Shown here: positions 51,084 through 60,778 of the stretch, one piece after another
How positions within the stretch are numbered: position 1 is the stretch's first letter
How the letters are laid out: each line of letters starts with the position of its first letter
From: Caecibacter massiliensis
GTDB lineage: Bacteria; Bacillota; Negativicutes; Veillonellales; Megasphaeraceae
Length of the DNA: 64,000 nucleotides
Assembly: GCA_900095875.1 (NCBI GenBank)
Contig: LT608311.1
Span: 1,674,001-1,738,000, forward strand
Reading direction: 5' to 3'
Made by a program: the position numbers and the translations under genes
Notes under the pieces: model-generated
The model's database searches: none
What the model was told of the DNA's origin: nothing
The model's input: only the letters and a program-made list of their open reading frames with translations

Positions 51084-51801
51084 GGCGGTACTGCCGCTTA
51101 CGGGCCATCTGGCAGAATTCCGGCGTCGCCTTATATACTGCCTGGCAGCCCTGGCACTGGCAAGTGGCGCTTCCTATGCGTATATAGAAGATATCATTGC
51201 CTTTATTTCAGCTCCCGCAGGGAAATTATATTTCATGCAGCCGGCGGAAGTGTTTTTTTCATATCTGCAGGTGGCGGTTTGTACGGGATTCCTGGTTACC
51301 GTGCCCGTGTGGGCGTATCAGCTGTGGCGCTTCGTCCGGCCGGCTCTTACGGGAAAGGAACGACGAGGTGTCTTTCTGTTAGTACCGGCTGCGGTAATCC
51401 TTTTCTACAGTGGGCTGGCCTTTTCGTATGCCCTCGTATTGCCGCCGGCTATGCGCTTTTTTATGGATTTCGCCAGTTCTTCCCTGCAGCCCATGTTTTC
51501 CCTGTCGGCTTACCTCTCGTTTTTTATGTCTTTTACGGTGCCGTTCGGACTGGCTTTCGAACTGCCCCTGGTCCTGCTGGTCCTGTCCCGCCTCGGACTG
51601 GTCACGCCCCAGGGGCTGCGGCGGAAACGCAAAGCTTTCATCGTCCTTGATTTTATCTTTGCTGCGGTTATTTCGCCTACGGGAGATGCCTTTACCCAGA
51701 TGATGATTGCCCTGCCGGTACTGATCCTATACGAAGGCAGTATCCTGGTCATGAAATGGCTGGACAAGGGGCGTCTGGGGAGCCGTAACTACGTGCCATA
51801 A
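51058..51801 (+). CDS. tatC: Sec-independent protein translocase subunit TatC
   Basis: Twin-arginine signal receptor, 247 residues, six membrane helices. The cytoplasmic start LTGHLAEFRRRLIYCL and the loop FVRPALTGKERR are family signatures, as is FGLAFELPLVLL. It forms a minimal TatAC system with the overlapping tatA. The end of the gene is 150 bases before pyc, with that gene's own promoter between. Confidence 0.93.
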   Translation: MEPREKTDEAVLPLTGHLAEFRRRLIYCLAALALASGASYAYIEDIIAFISAPAGKLYFMQPAEVFFSYLQVAVCTGFLVTVPVWAYQLWRFVRPALTGKERRGVFLLVPAAVILFYSGLAFSYALVLPPAMRFFMDFASSSLQPMFSLSAYLSFFMSFTVPFGLAFELPLVLLVLSRLGLVTPQGLRRKRKAFIVLDFIFAAVISPTGDAFTQMMIALPVLILYEGSILVMKWLDKGRLGSRNYVP

Positions 51802-51852
51802 AAGCTGCTGTCTTGTATACAGTATTTATATTGTTTAGCACCGGCCTTTCTC

Positions 51853-51880
51853 TTGTAAAGTTGCGGGCATTTGTTATAAT
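51853..51880 (+). promoter_or_regulatory. Promoter of pyc
   Basis: TTGTAA (51853-51858), 16 bases, TATAAT (51875-51880). Confidence 0.65.
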
Positions 51881-51956
51881 TAAAGTTGCAGTGAATTGCC
51901 TATGGGGAGATAAAAAAGGCAGACGCTGCCATCCAATATAACAGGAGGGACTATTC

Positions 51957-54900
51957 ATGAAAAAAATTCGTTCGGTTTTAGTGGCCAACCGTGGTGAAAT
52001 CGCTATCCGCGTATTCCGGGCCTGCAACGAGCTGGGAATCCGTACCGTGGCGATTTACTCCAAGGAAGATTCGCTTTCCCTGCACCGTTTCCGTGCAGAT
52101 GAATCCTATCTGGTAGGCCAGGGGAAGAAACCGGTTGATGCATATTTAGATATTGAAGATATAATCCGCATTGCCCATGAACACGATGTCGATGCTATCC
52201 ATCCGGGCTACGGCTTCTTGTCGGAAAATGCCGATCTGGCCAAACGCTGCCAGGAAGAAGGCATCATCTTCATCGGACCGAAAGTCGAACACCTCATCAT
52301 GTTCGGCGATAAGATCAACGCCCGTATCCAGGCTAAAAAAGCCGGTATCCAGTACATCCCCGGCAGTGACGGCCCGGTCATGAATTATGCGGAAGTAGAA
52401 AAATTTGCCAAAGACGTAGGCTTCCCAATCATGCTGAAAGCCGTCAATGGCGGCGGTGGCCGCGGCATGCGCATGGTAGACCGCATGGCCGATCTGCGCG
52501 ATGCCTATGATCGTGCCAAATCCGAAGCTAAACTCGCCTTTGGCAGTGATGAAATTTATCTGGAAAAGTGTATTGTCAACCCAAAACACGTGGAAGTACA
52601 GATCATGGGTGACGAACACGGCAATGTCGTCCATCTCTACGAACGGGACTGCTCCATCCAGCGCCGTCACCAGAAAGTCGTTGAAATCGCGCCGGCCTTT
52701 GCTCTGCCGCAGCAGCTGCGTCAGGATATCTGCAATGCCGCTCTCAAACTTATGCGCAATGTCCATTATGTCAACGCCGGGACGGTAGAATTTCTGGTAA
52801 CACCTGATGGCAAGTTCTACTTCATCGAAGTCAATCCCCGTGTCCAGGTTGAACATACGGTCACGGAAATGATTACGGGTATCGATATTGTCCAGACGCA
52901 GATCAAGGTAGCCGAAGGCTATGCCCTCGACAGCGATGAAATCGGCATCAAGTCTCAGGACGACATCGAATGCCGTGGCAATGCCATCCAGTGCCGTATC
53001 ACTACCGAAGATCCGACCAACAATTTCATGCCTGATTCGGGCAAGATCATCGTATACCGCAGCGGCGGCGGTTTCGGCGTCCGCCTCGACAGCGGCAATG
53101 CATTTGCCGGGGCCATCATTACGCCGTACTATGACTCGCTGCTGGTCAAGGCGACGACCTATGGCCTGAACCACGCCCAGGCTGTACAGAAGATGCTCCG
53201 CGTCCTCGGTGAATTCCGTATCCGCGGCGTCAAGACCAATATCGGTTTCCTCATCAACGTCTTGAAACAGCCGTCCTTTGTCAAAGGCGATTACAACGTC
53301 AACTTTATTGACGAACATCCGGAACTGTTCAATCTGCCTGTCGTTCATGACCGTGGCACGAAGCTGTTGAAATACATCGGCGATACGACGATTAATGGTT
53401 ACACCAATGCAGGGCCGCAGGAAAAACCGGAATTTGAACGGCTTGAACTGCCGCAGCCGGCAGAAGGCCCGTATCCCGACGGGACGAAACAGATTTTTGA
53501 TTCCATGGGACCGGAAAAATTCTCCCAGTGGATTCTCGACCAGAAAAAAGTCCTCATTACCGATACGACCATGCGTGATGCCCACCAGTCCCTGATGGCG
53601 ACGCGGGTACGCTCTATCGATATGCTCCGCGTACTGGAAACGGCTTCCAAAAAGCTGCCGGGCTTCTTCTCCTATGAATGCTGGGGCGGCGCTACCTTCG
53701 ACGTGGCCTACCGCTTCCTTTATGAAGATCCCTGGGACCGCCTGCGCCAGATGCGCAAAAAGGCGCCGAATATCCTGTTGCAGATGCTCATCCGCGGCGC
53801 CAATGCCGTAGGTTATACGAGCTATCCTGACAATGTAGTCAAGAATTTCGTACAGCTGTCTGCCAAGAACGGCATCGACGTATTCCGTATTTTCGACAGC
53901 CTGAACAGTCTGGATAATATGTATGAAACGGTACAGGCCGTCCGCGAAACGGGCAAGATTGCCGAAGTCGCCCTCTGCTACACTGGCGATATCCTCGATC
54001 CGTCCCGTCCGAAATATAATCTCGACTACTATGTCCGCATGGCAAAAGAACTGCAGAATGCCGGCGCCAACATCATCGCCATCAAGGATATGGCAGGGCT
54101 GCTGAAACCGGAAGCGGCATACCAGCTCGTTTCGGCCCTCAAAGATGCCGTTGATCTGCCTATCCATCTCCATACCCACGATGGTTCGGGCAATGCAGTG
54201 ACGACCCTCTGCCGGGCTGCCGACGCCGGTGTCGATATCGTCGATGCGGCCTATTCGGCCTTTGCCGGTGGTACGAGCCAGCCGAGCATGAATACCTTCT
54301 ACTATGCCATGAGCGGCAAGGACCGCCAGCCGGACCTCAACATTGATGCCATGGAAGAAATGTCCCGTTACTGGGCAACCGTACGGCCATATTACAAAGG
54401 AGTCGATAAGGCCGAACCGTATCCCAACACGGAAACGTATTATTGTGAAATGCCTGGCGGCCAGTTCTCCAACCTCCGCCAGCAGGCGAAAGCCGTCGGA
54501 CTGGGCGACCGCTGGAACGATATCAAGAAGATGTACCACGATGTCAACCTCATGTTTGGCGATATCGTCAAAGTTACGCCGTCTTCCAAGGTCGTCGGGG
54601 ATATGACGCTGTACATGGTACAGAACGATCTGACGGAAAAAGATATTTATGAAAGGGGCGATACCCTTGATTTCCCCCAGTCTGTCGTAGAATTCTTCGA
54701 AGGCCGTCTGGGCTTCCCGTATCAGGGCTTCCCGGAAAAACTCCAGAAGATTATCCTGAAAGGCAAGAAACCGTTGACACAGCGTCCTGGCAAATTGCTT
54801 GAACCGGCTGATTTTGAAGCTATCCGTAAGAAACTGGAAGACGCCGGCTACAGCCATAGTGACGAAGACATCAACGCCTACTGCCAGTATCCGAAGGTAT

Positions 54901-55394
54901 TTACGGACTACAATGACCGCAACAAGAAATATGGCGATGTCAGCGTCCTCGACACACCGACCTTCTTCTTCGGAATGAAGCAGAATGAAGAAATCACGGT
55001 TGAACTGGAAGAAGGCGTAGACCTGGTCATCAAACTGATCAATATCAGTGATCCCGATGACAGCGGCATGCGCACCATCACGTTCATGTTCAACGGGGCA
55101 GAACGTGAAATCCAGGTGCAGGACAAAAACGTGGACCAGACCAGCGTCACCAGCAAGAAAGCCGATCCGGACAAGATCGGTGACATCGGCGCTACCCTTT
55201 CCGGCTCCGTCGTCAACGTCCTCGTCACCAAGGGCCAGAAAGTTAAGAAGGGCGATCCTCTGGTCGTAACGGAAGCCATGAAGATGGAAACGACCATTAC
55301 GTCACCCATCGATGGCGTCGTCGGTGAAATCTATGCCGTCAAAGGCAAACCAATCATCAGTGGCGACTGCCTCCTGGAAGTACTGGAAGGCTGA
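51957..55394 (+). CDS. pyc: Pyruvate carboxylase
   Basis: Biotin enzyme making oxaloacetate from pyruvate, bicarbonate and ATP. 1145 residues, the full single-chain form. Biotin carboxylase is N-terminal (VLVANRGEIAIRVFRACNE, KAVNGGGGRGMRMV). The carboxyltransferase barrel begins at about 535 (TDTTMRDAHQSLMATRVR), with the biotin-site lysine region ANIIAIKDMAGLL. The C-terminal biotinyl domain has the lysine in TEAMKMETTITSPI. SD GGAGGG before ATG 51957. In this anaerobe it feeds the reductive branch to succinate/propionate or biosynthesis, upstream of the PpsA step. Confidence 0.96.
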   Translation: MKKIRSVLVANRGEIAIRVFRACNELGIRTVAIYSKEDSLSLHRFRADESYLVGQGKKPVDAYLDIEDIIRIAHEHDVDAIHPGYGFLSENADLAKRCQEEGIIFIGPKVEHLIMFGDKINARIQAKKAGIQYIPGSDGPVMNYAEVEKFAKDVGFPIMLKAVNGGGGRGMRMVDRMADLRDAYDRAKSEAKLAFGSDEIYLEKCIVNPKHVEVQIMGDEHGNVVHLYERDCSIQRRHQKVVEIAPAFALPQQLRQDICNAALKLMRNVHYVNAGTVEFLVTPDGKFYFIEVNPRVQVEHTVTEMITGIDIVQTQIKVAEGYALDSDEIGIKSQDDIECRGNAIQCRITTEDPTNNFMPDSGKIIVYRSGGGFGVRLDSGNAFAGAIITPYYDSLLVKATTYGLNHAQAVQKMLRVLGEFRIRGVKTNIGFLINVLKQPSFVKGDYNVNFIDEHPELFNLPVVHDRGTKLLKYIGDTTINGYTNAGPQEKPEFERLELPQPAEGPYPDGTKQIFDSMGPEKFSQWILDQKKVLITDTTMRDAHQSLMATRVRSIDMLRVLETASKKLPGFFSYECWGGATFDVAYRFLYEDPWDRLRQMRKKAPNILLQMLIRGANAVGYTSYPDNVVKNFVQLSAKNGIDVFRIFDSLNSLDNMYETVQAVRETGKIAEVALCYTGDILDPSRPKYNLDYYVRMAKELQNAGANIIAIKDMAGLLKPEAAYQLVSALKDAVDLPIHLHTHDGSGNAVTTLCRAADAGVDIVDAAYSAFAGGTSQPSMNTFYYAMSGKDRQPDLNIDAMEEMSRYWATVRPYYKGVDKAEPYPNTETYYCEMPGGQFSNLRQQAKAVGLGDRWNDIKKMYHDVNLMFGDIVKVTPSSKVVGDMTLYMVQNDLTEKDIYERGDTLDFPQSVVEFFEGRLGFPYQGFPEKLQKIILKGKKPLTQRPGKLLEPADFEAIRKKLEDAGYSHSDEDINAYCQYPKVFTDYNDRNKKYGDVSVLDTPTFFFGMKQNEEITVELEEGVDLVIKLINISDPDDSGMRTITFMFNGAEREIQVQDKNVDQTSVTSKKADPDKIGDIGATLSGSVVNVLVTKGQKVKKGDPLVVTEAMKMETTITSPIDGVVGEIYAVKGKPIISGDCLLEVLEG

Positions 55395-55414
55395 TCCTGA
55401 TAGAAGTATATATG

Positions 55415-55457
55415 AATCCGTGGCATGAATTAGCTGTCATGCCGCGGATTTTTTTTA
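55415..55457 (+). terminator. Intrinsic terminator after pyc
   Basis: AATCCGTGGCATGA pairs with TCATGCCGCGGATT, then T8. Confidence 0.88.
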
Positions 55458-55516
55458 TTCAGCCGTGCCTCCCGCTTATGGCAAAATGACTGTGCAACAT
55501 CACAAACTACAAACAG

Positions 55517-55549
55517 AAAAGAGGTTGTCTTTGTGGGACAACCTCTTTT
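55517..55549 (-). terminator. Terminator of the minus-strand MFS gene
   Basis: AAAAGAGGTTGTC pairs with GACAACCTCTTTT; on the minus strand it ends in TTTTCTGTTTG. Confidence 0.8.
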
Positions 55550-55575
55550 GGGTATATAGGACCAGAATCTGTCTT

Positions 55576-56775
55576 TTAATGGCTGTATTGGGTGCGTTTG
55601 CGGCGCACAGTCCAGCTGATGGCCAATAAGATGAGACCGGCGGCGAAGAAGACATACTTCATGCCGATGAAGGTGGCGATGGCACCTCCCAGGATAGGAC
55701 CGGTCATGGCACCAATCTGCTGGGCAGAGAATAACAGGCCGAAGACGTGACCTTTGGTGCGGGCATCGGTGTGTTCGGCCAGAATGGCATTGATGGAGGG
55801 GAAAATGCCGGAGAAGAACAGGCCTACGGCGAACTGACTGGCAGCAAATCCATAGAGCGTCGTCGGCAGGGCCTGGAGGAAAAAGAAAATGCCAGCCAGG
55901 ACCAGGGCATAGCGCATGGATTTGAAGAATCCGTGGTGCTGTCCGAAGCGTCCCCAGAGGGGGGCCGTGATGGCGCTGGCAAATCCGCCGAGAGAAAAGA
56001 CGAGGCCTGAAACAAAGACGAGATTATCCATATTCTGGGCCATATGAGAGATATACGTAGTCAGGATAGGCTGGACAATGAGGATGACGACCTGCACCAG
56101 GGCAGAGCAGATCAGCATGTGAAAGATGATAGGGACTTTCCACAGGCTCTTTGGTTCGGCCGTGGCCTCTCCTTCGTCAGGCTCTGCCGGCTTGGCCGGT
56201 ACACGGCTGAGATCTGGTTCTTTGATGAAAAAGACGAGGACGAGGAAATTCAGGAAGAGAGCGCCTGAGGCGAGGAAAAAGGACATGCGCATACCGAACA
56301 GTTCTGCCAGGATGCCGCCGAACAACGGGCCGATGATGCCGCCTGCCGTCAGGGCTCCCTGCATGATGCCCAGACAGATGCCCAGTTTCTGGGGCGGCGC
56401 ATAAATGGTCATGATTGCCAGTTCCATAGGCCACAGGCCGGCGGCAAATCCCTGGAACATGCGCATAAATGTCAGCTGCAGTGGTGTGGTGACGATGCCG
56501 CCGAGGAAGTAACTGACAGACAGGAGCAGGCTGGCGCGGATAGCCATGAGACGCTTTCCCTTGCGGTCGGCCATTTTTCCCCAGATAGGAGCCATGATGG
56601 CACTGACAAGGAAGGTAGATGAAAAAACAATCCCCGACCAGATATTGACCGAAGTGGCGGAGACGCCCAGCTCACGGGTCAGGTACATGGGGAGGAAGGG
56701 GATGAGCATCGTATAGCTCGATGACATAAAAACGACATTGCACGTCAGGATAGCAAGACAGACTTTCCAGTTCAC
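55576..56775 (-). CDS. Major facilitator superfamily transporter (drug-efflux type)
   Basis: 399 residues, 12 predicted membrane helices in two halves joined by an acidic loop (PAKPAEPDEGEATAEP). The loop 2-3 motif GKMADRKGKRLM is the DHA1 signature, repeated as APLWGRFGQHHG in the second half. Substrate unknown. Start is GTG at 56775 on the minus strand with AAAGGAG 8 bases upstream. Confidence 0.88.
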   Translation of the reverse strand: MNWKVCLAILTCNVVFMSSSYTMLIPFLPMYLTRELGVSATSVNIWSGIVFSSTFLVSAIMAPIWGKMADRKGKRLMAIRASLLLSVSYFLGGIVTTPLQLTFMRMFQGFAAGLWPMELAIMTIYAPPQKLGICLGIMQGALTAGGIIGPLFGGILAELFGMRMSFFLASGALFLNFLVLVFFIKEPDLSRVPAKPAEPDEGEATAEPKSLWKVPIIFHMLICSALVQVVILIVQPILTTYISHMAQNMDNLVFVSGLVFSLGGFASAITAPLWGRFGQHHGFFKSMRYALVLAGIFFFLQALPTTLYGFAASQFAVGLFFSGIFPSINAILAEHTDARTKGHVFGLLFSAQQIGAMTGPILGGAIATFIGMKYVFFAAGLILLAISWTVRRKRTQYSH

Positions 56776-56814
56776 GTAATCGGCTCCTTTCAGACAGAGG
56801 TAATAGAAGGAACA

Positions 56815-56855
56815 GCCGGAGCCGCGACGCTGAGTAGAAGCGTCGCGGCTCCGGC
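56815..56855. repeat. 16-base-pair GC-rich hairpin between divergent genes
   Basis: GCCGGAGCCGCGACGC and GCGTCGCGGCTCCGGC around a 9-base loop, with a T6 run 6 bases after it on the plus strand. It lies in the 5' leader of the MFS gene. Confidence 0.65.
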
Positions 56856-56914
56856 GGATATTTTTTGTATCATACTATTATAATACGGCAGTTTGACAAT
56901 TTCAACATTATCCG

Positions 56915-56943
56915 TTGAAAATTCATACCTATACTTCTATAAT
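56915..56943 (+). promoter_or_regulatory. Promoter of the dpp-type operon
   Basis: TTGAAA (56915-56920), 17 bases, TATAAT (56938-56943). Confidence 0.7.
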
Positions 56944-56981
56944 AAAAGCAGTGTCATTATAAAAGAAAAGAGGATAGGACC

Positions 56982-57914
56982 ATGTTTTTGTATATTATCA
57001 AGCGGATAGGCGGTGCCATCGTCGTCCTGTGGGCAGTCATTACGATTACCTTCGGGCTCATGCATGCCATTCCCGGTGGCCCGTTTACAGAAGAAAAAAA
57101 GCTGCCTCCGGCCGTACTGGCCAACATAGAGGAACGGTATCATCTCAATGATCCCCTGCTGACGCAGTATGGCGATTACCTGAAACACGCTGCCGTACTC
57201 GACCTGGGGCCGTCTTTCAAATATCCCGGTCAGACGGTCAATGAAATCATAGCGGAAAGTATGCCCGTGTCGGCCCAACTGGGGCTGATCAGCCTGTTGC
57301 TGGCGCTGGGGACGGGCGTAACAGCCGGTCTTCTGGCGGCGTGGCGCAAGAATACGTGGATGGATTACGCCCTGATGCTCGGCGCGACCTTGGGCGTTTC
57401 TGTGCCGAGTTTTATCCTGGCAGCCGTCCTCATACAGCTCTTTGCCTTTACCTGGCCGGTCCTGCCGGCGGCAATGTGGAAGGGGCCGGCCTACGTTATC
57501 CTGCCGGCGCTGGCTCTGGCAGCCCATCCTACGGCCTTTATCATGCGCCTGACCCGGTCCAGCGTCCTCGATGCACTGTCCCAGGATTATATCAAGACAG
57601 CCCGGTCCCGCGGTATCAGTACGCGGCGGCTCCTCTGCCATCACGCCCTTCGCAACGCACTGCTCCCCGTAGTCAGTTATATTGGCCCTCTGGCGGCGGC
57701 ACTGCTGACGGGAAGCTTTATCGTCGAATCGATTTTTGCCATTCCCGGATTGGGGCGCCATTTCGTGACCAGCATCTATAACCGCGATTACACGGTCATA
57801 CTGGGCATTACTATATTTTACAGTTTTCTCATTATTTTTATGAATCTCATCATTGATCTCATATATCCGCTGCTGGATCCCCGGATCCGGCTGCAGAACC
57901 ACAAGGAGGGATGA
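56982..57914 (+). CDS. dppB: Peptide ABC transporter permease (DppB/OppB-type)
   Basis: First permease of a peptide/nickel-type importer, 310 residues, six membrane helices. It starts MFLYIIKRIGGAIVVLWAVI, the usual DppB opening, and has the EAA loop RTARSRG-type segment (KTARSRGISTRRLLCHHALR) and SFIVESIFAIPGLG. SD AGGATAGGACC before ATG 56982. First gene of a five-gene run dppB-C-D-F-A. Confidence 0.92.
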   Translation: MFLYIIKRIGGAIVVLWAVITITFGLMHAIPGGPFTEEKKLPPAVLANIEERYHLNDPLLTQYGDYLKHAAVLDLGPSFKYPGQTVNEIIAESMPVSAQLGLISLLLALGTGVTAGLLAAWRKNTWMDYALMLGATLGVSVPSFILAAVLIQLFAFTWPVLPAAMWKGPAYVILPALALAAHPTAFIMRLTRSSVLDALSQDYIKTARSRGISTRRLLCHHALRNALLPVVSYIGPLAAALLTGSFIVESIFAIPGLGRHFVTSIYNRDYTVILGITIFYSFLIIFMNLIIDLIYPLLDPRIRLQNHKEG

Positions 57915-57916
57915 CC

Positions 57917-58831
57917 ATGACGCCAGACGATTTTGCGCCGCTTCAGGAGGCGGATAAAGAAACGCTGTACGTGCCGCCCCAGAAGCTGCGGGAGCGGGGA
58001 TGGCAGCAGATGAAACACAATAAACTGGCCCTGTGGGGACTGGGCATCGTCATTATCATGACAGTCATAGCTCTGTTCGGCCCTCTCCTGGCACCGTATT
58101 CGTACGCCGATCAGGACCTGACCATGGCCAACGCCTGGCCCGGGCCGGATCACTGGTTCGGCACCGATTCCCTGGGCCGTGATTTGTTTGTCCGCGTCCT
58201 CTACGGGGCTCGCATTTCCCTTTCCATCGGCCTTGTGGCCAGTCTGATTAATGTCTGCATCGGCGTATTGTACGGCGGTTTTGCTGCTCTCTCCGGCGGC
58301 AGGACGGACCGGATCATGATGCACATCGTCGATGTCCTTTATTCCATTCCCATGCTTCTGTACGTCATTCTCCTCATGGTCGTATTCAAACCGGGCCTGA
58401 TCAATATTTATCTGGCTCTGGGCATTGCCTACTGGCTCAATATGGCCCGTATCGTCCGAGGTCAGATCCTGAGCCTCAAACAGCAGGATTACGTCATGGC
58501 CGCCCGGTCCTGCGGGTCATCCACCTGGCAAATCCTGCGCCGCCATATGATCCCCAACTGCGTAGGGCCTATCATCGTGACGTTGACCTTGTCTATTCCC
58601 GATGCAATTTTCACTGAAGCCTTTCTGAGTTTCATCGGCCTCGGCGTCTCGGCTCCCATGGCCAGCTGGGGTGTCCTGGCTTCGGAAGGCATCAACAGTA
58701 TGCGTTCTTTTCCTTTCCAGCTCCTGTTTCCGGCTCTGGCCCTGTGCCTGACCATGCTGGGTTTTATGTTTCTCGGTGACGGCCTGCGCGATGCCCTGGA
58801 TCCACAGAATGATAAGGAGGGCGGACGATGA
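57917..58831 (+). CDS. dppC: Peptide ABC transporter permease (DppC/OppC-type)
   Basis: Second permease, 304 residues from ATG 57917; ATG 57911 touches the SD AAGGAGG and is less likely. It carries HWFGTDSLGRDLFVRVLYG, the DppC hallmark, then the EAA region MAARSCGSSTWQILRRHMIP and EAFLSFIGLGVSAPMASWG. Six helices. Its stop overlaps the ATPase start. Confidence 0.92.
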   Translation: MTPDDFAPLQEADKETLYVPPQKLRERGWQQMKHNKLALWGLGIVIIMTVIALFGPLLAPYSYADQDLTMANAWPGPDHWFGTDSLGRDLFVRVLYGARISLSIGLVASLINVCIGVLYGGFAALSGGRTDRIMMHIVDVLYSIPMLLYVILLMVVFKPGLINIYLALGIAYWLNMARIVRGQILSLKQQDYVMAARSCGSSTWQILRRHMIPNCVGPIIVTLTLSIPDAIFTEAFLSFIGLGVSAPMASWGVLASEGINSMRSFPFQLLFPALALCLTMLGFMFLGDGLRDALDPQNDKEGGR

Positions 58832-59823
58832 ATCACCATCTTCTTTCCATAGACAATCTGTCCATCTCTTTCCGTACTTACCGGGGTGTACTGGAAGCGA
58901 CCCACCAGGTTTCGCTCGTCGTCGATGCCGGTGAAACCGTCGGTATCGTCGGGGAATCGGGATGCGGGAAATCCGTTACGGCCCATGCGGTCATGAAACT
59001 GCTCCCTGGCGACAGCGCGATATACTCATCGGGCCATATCTTCTGGGACGGCAGAGATATCCGTTCATTGGACGAAAGAGCTATGAACCGCCTCCGCGGC
59101 CGCGACATGGCCATGATATTCCAGGACCCCATGACGGCCCTTAACCCGGTCCTGACCATTGGCGATCAGATAGAAGAAGGCCTGCGCCAGCACCATCTGG
59201 ACCGGCAGGAAGCAAGGCAGAAGGCCCTGTCCCTATTGCGCGAAGTGGGCATCACGTCGCCAGAGCGGCGGCTGCACCAATATCCTCATGAACTGTCGGG
59301 AGGGATGCGCCAGCGCTGTCTCATTGCCATGGCATTATCCTGTGAACCCCGCCTGTTGTTTGCTGATGAACCGACGACGGCTCTCGATGTGACGACGGAA
59401 GCCCAGGTCCTCCAGCTCCTGAAAAAAATGCAGGCGGAACATCAGATGGCCGTCGTCCTCATTTCCCACAATCTCGGTGTCATTGCCCAGATGTGCCGGC
59501 GCGTCTATGTCATGTATGCCGGTGCCGTCGTAGAAACGGGCCGGGTAGAAGATATTTTCGATCATCCTGCTCATCCCTATACGAAAGGGCTGCTGGCGTC
59601 GCTGCCAGATCCGGCCCATAAAGATAAAGTCCTCACAGGCATTGCCGGACAGGCTCCGGATTTATTCCACATGCCGTCGGGGTGCCGGTTCTATCCGCGC
59701 TGTCCCCGGGCAATGCGCATCTGTGCCCATATGGCGCCGCCGGTCTATGAACGGGAAATAGGACACACGGCTGCCTGCTGGTTGTTCTGTCCGGAACGGG
59801 AGGTGTGTCATGGCTCTCATTGA
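58828..59823 (+). CDS. dppD: Peptide ABC transporter ATPase (DppD/OppD-type)
   Basis: 331-residue ATP-binding subunit. Walker A GESGCGKS, Q-loop MIFQDPMTALNP, signature LSGGMRQR, Walker B LLFADEPTTALD, switch H in ISHNLG. The C-terminal cysteine-containing extension GCRFYPRCPRAMRIC is typical of DppD/OppD. ATGA overlap with dppC and 14-base overlap with dppF. Confidence 0.93.
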   Translation: MNHHLLSIDNLSISFRTYRGVLEATHQVSLVVDAGETVGIVGESGCGKSVTAHAVMKLLPGDSAIYSSGHIFWDGRDIRSLDERAMNRLRGRDMAMIFQDPMTALNPVLTIGDQIEEGLRQHHLDRQEARQKALSLLREVGITSPERRLHQYPHELSGGMRQRCLIAMALSCEPRLLFADEPTTALDVTTEAQVLQLLKKMQAEHQMAVVLISHNLGVIAQMCRRVYVMYAGAVVETGRVEDIFDHPAHPYTKGLLASLPDPAHKDKVLTGIAGQAPDLFHMPSGCRFYPRCPRAMRICAHMAPPVYEREIGHTAACWLFCPEREVCHGSH

Positions 59824-60778
59824 TGTCCATCATCTGACAAAAAACTTCATCGTCCGCACGGACTGGCTTGGCCGTCCCCGGAATGTACTGACGGCCGTTC
59901 ACGACGTGTCGCTGGCGATTCATTCCGGCGAAACGGTCGGGCTGGTCGGAGAATCGGGATGCGGGAAATCGACCTTTGCCCGCACCGTCCTCGGCCTGTA
60001 TGAGAAAACGGCGGGAACGGTTCTGTTCAAGGGGCAGGATGTGCAGCAGACCGATACGGCAGCGGTATTCCACCGTCAGGTACAGATGATATTCCAGGAT
60101 CCGTACGCTTCGCTGGACCCGCGTATGACCGTCGAAGATATCATTGCCGAACCGCTGCGCAACTATGGCATCTGTTCGTCCCGAATCCAGCTGCAGCAAC
60201 GCGTGGCACAGCTGCTCGACGAAGTAGACCTTTCCCGGGAAGCGGCCCAACGTTATCCCCACGAATTTTCCGGGGGACAGCGGCAGCGCGTCGGCATTGC
60301 CCGGGCCCTGGCGCTGGAACCAGACTGCATTTTCTGTGATGAACCGATTTCAGCCCTCGACGTCTCGGTCCAGGTCCAGATTGTCAATATGCTGCAGCGG
60401 CTGCAGAAAGAACGCAATCTGGCTTACCTGTTCATTGCTCACGACCTGGCCATGGTCCATCACCTCAGCCGGCGCATCGGCGTCATGTATCTGGGGCGCC
60501 TCGTCGAGCTGGGAGACGGTGATGCCGTGTATCATACGCCGCTGCACCCCTATACACAGGCCCTGATTTCGGCCGTTCCCGTGCCGGATCCGCACTATCG
60601 CCGGCAGGTCTGTATATCCGGTGAAGTCCCCAGCCCGCTGGCACCGCCGCCGGGATGTGTGTTCCATCCCCGGTGCCCGCTGGCCGATGAACGCTGTAAG
60701 ATGGAAGCCCCAGTCCTGCAGGAAATCATGCCGGGACGGATGGTGGCCTGCCATCATGCCGGGAAGGAGGTCCGGTGA
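59810..60778 (+). CDS. dppF: Peptide ABC transporter ATPase (DppF/OppF-type)
   Basis: 322-residue second ATPase. Walker A GESGCGKST, Q-loop MIFQDPYASLDPRMT, signature FSGGQRQR, Walker B CIFCDEPISALDVS, and the C-terminal CVFHPRCPLADERC cluster segment. SD GGGAGGTG lies within the end of dppD, so the two subunits are made in step. Confidence 0.93.
   Translation: MALIDVHHLTKNFIVRTDWLGRPRNVLTAVHDVSLAIHSGETVGLVGESGCGKSTFARTVLGLYEKTAGTVLFKGQDVQQTDTAAVFHRQVQMIFQDPYASLDPRMTVEDIIAEPLRNYGICSSRIQLQQRVAQLLDEVDLSREAAQRYPHEFSGGQRQRVGIARALALEPDCIFCDEPISALDVSVQVQIVNMLQRLQKERNLAYLFIAHDLAMVHHLSRRIGVMYLGRLVELGDGDAVYHTPLHPYTQALISAVPVPDPHYRRQVCISGEVPSPLAPPPGCVFHPRCPLADERCKMEAPVLQEIMPGRMVACHHAGKEVR

Noticed and set aside
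52146-54857. 903-codon minus-strand open frame opposite pyc
   Set aside because: Shadow of the pyruvate carboxylase gene; the plus strand has all family motifs.
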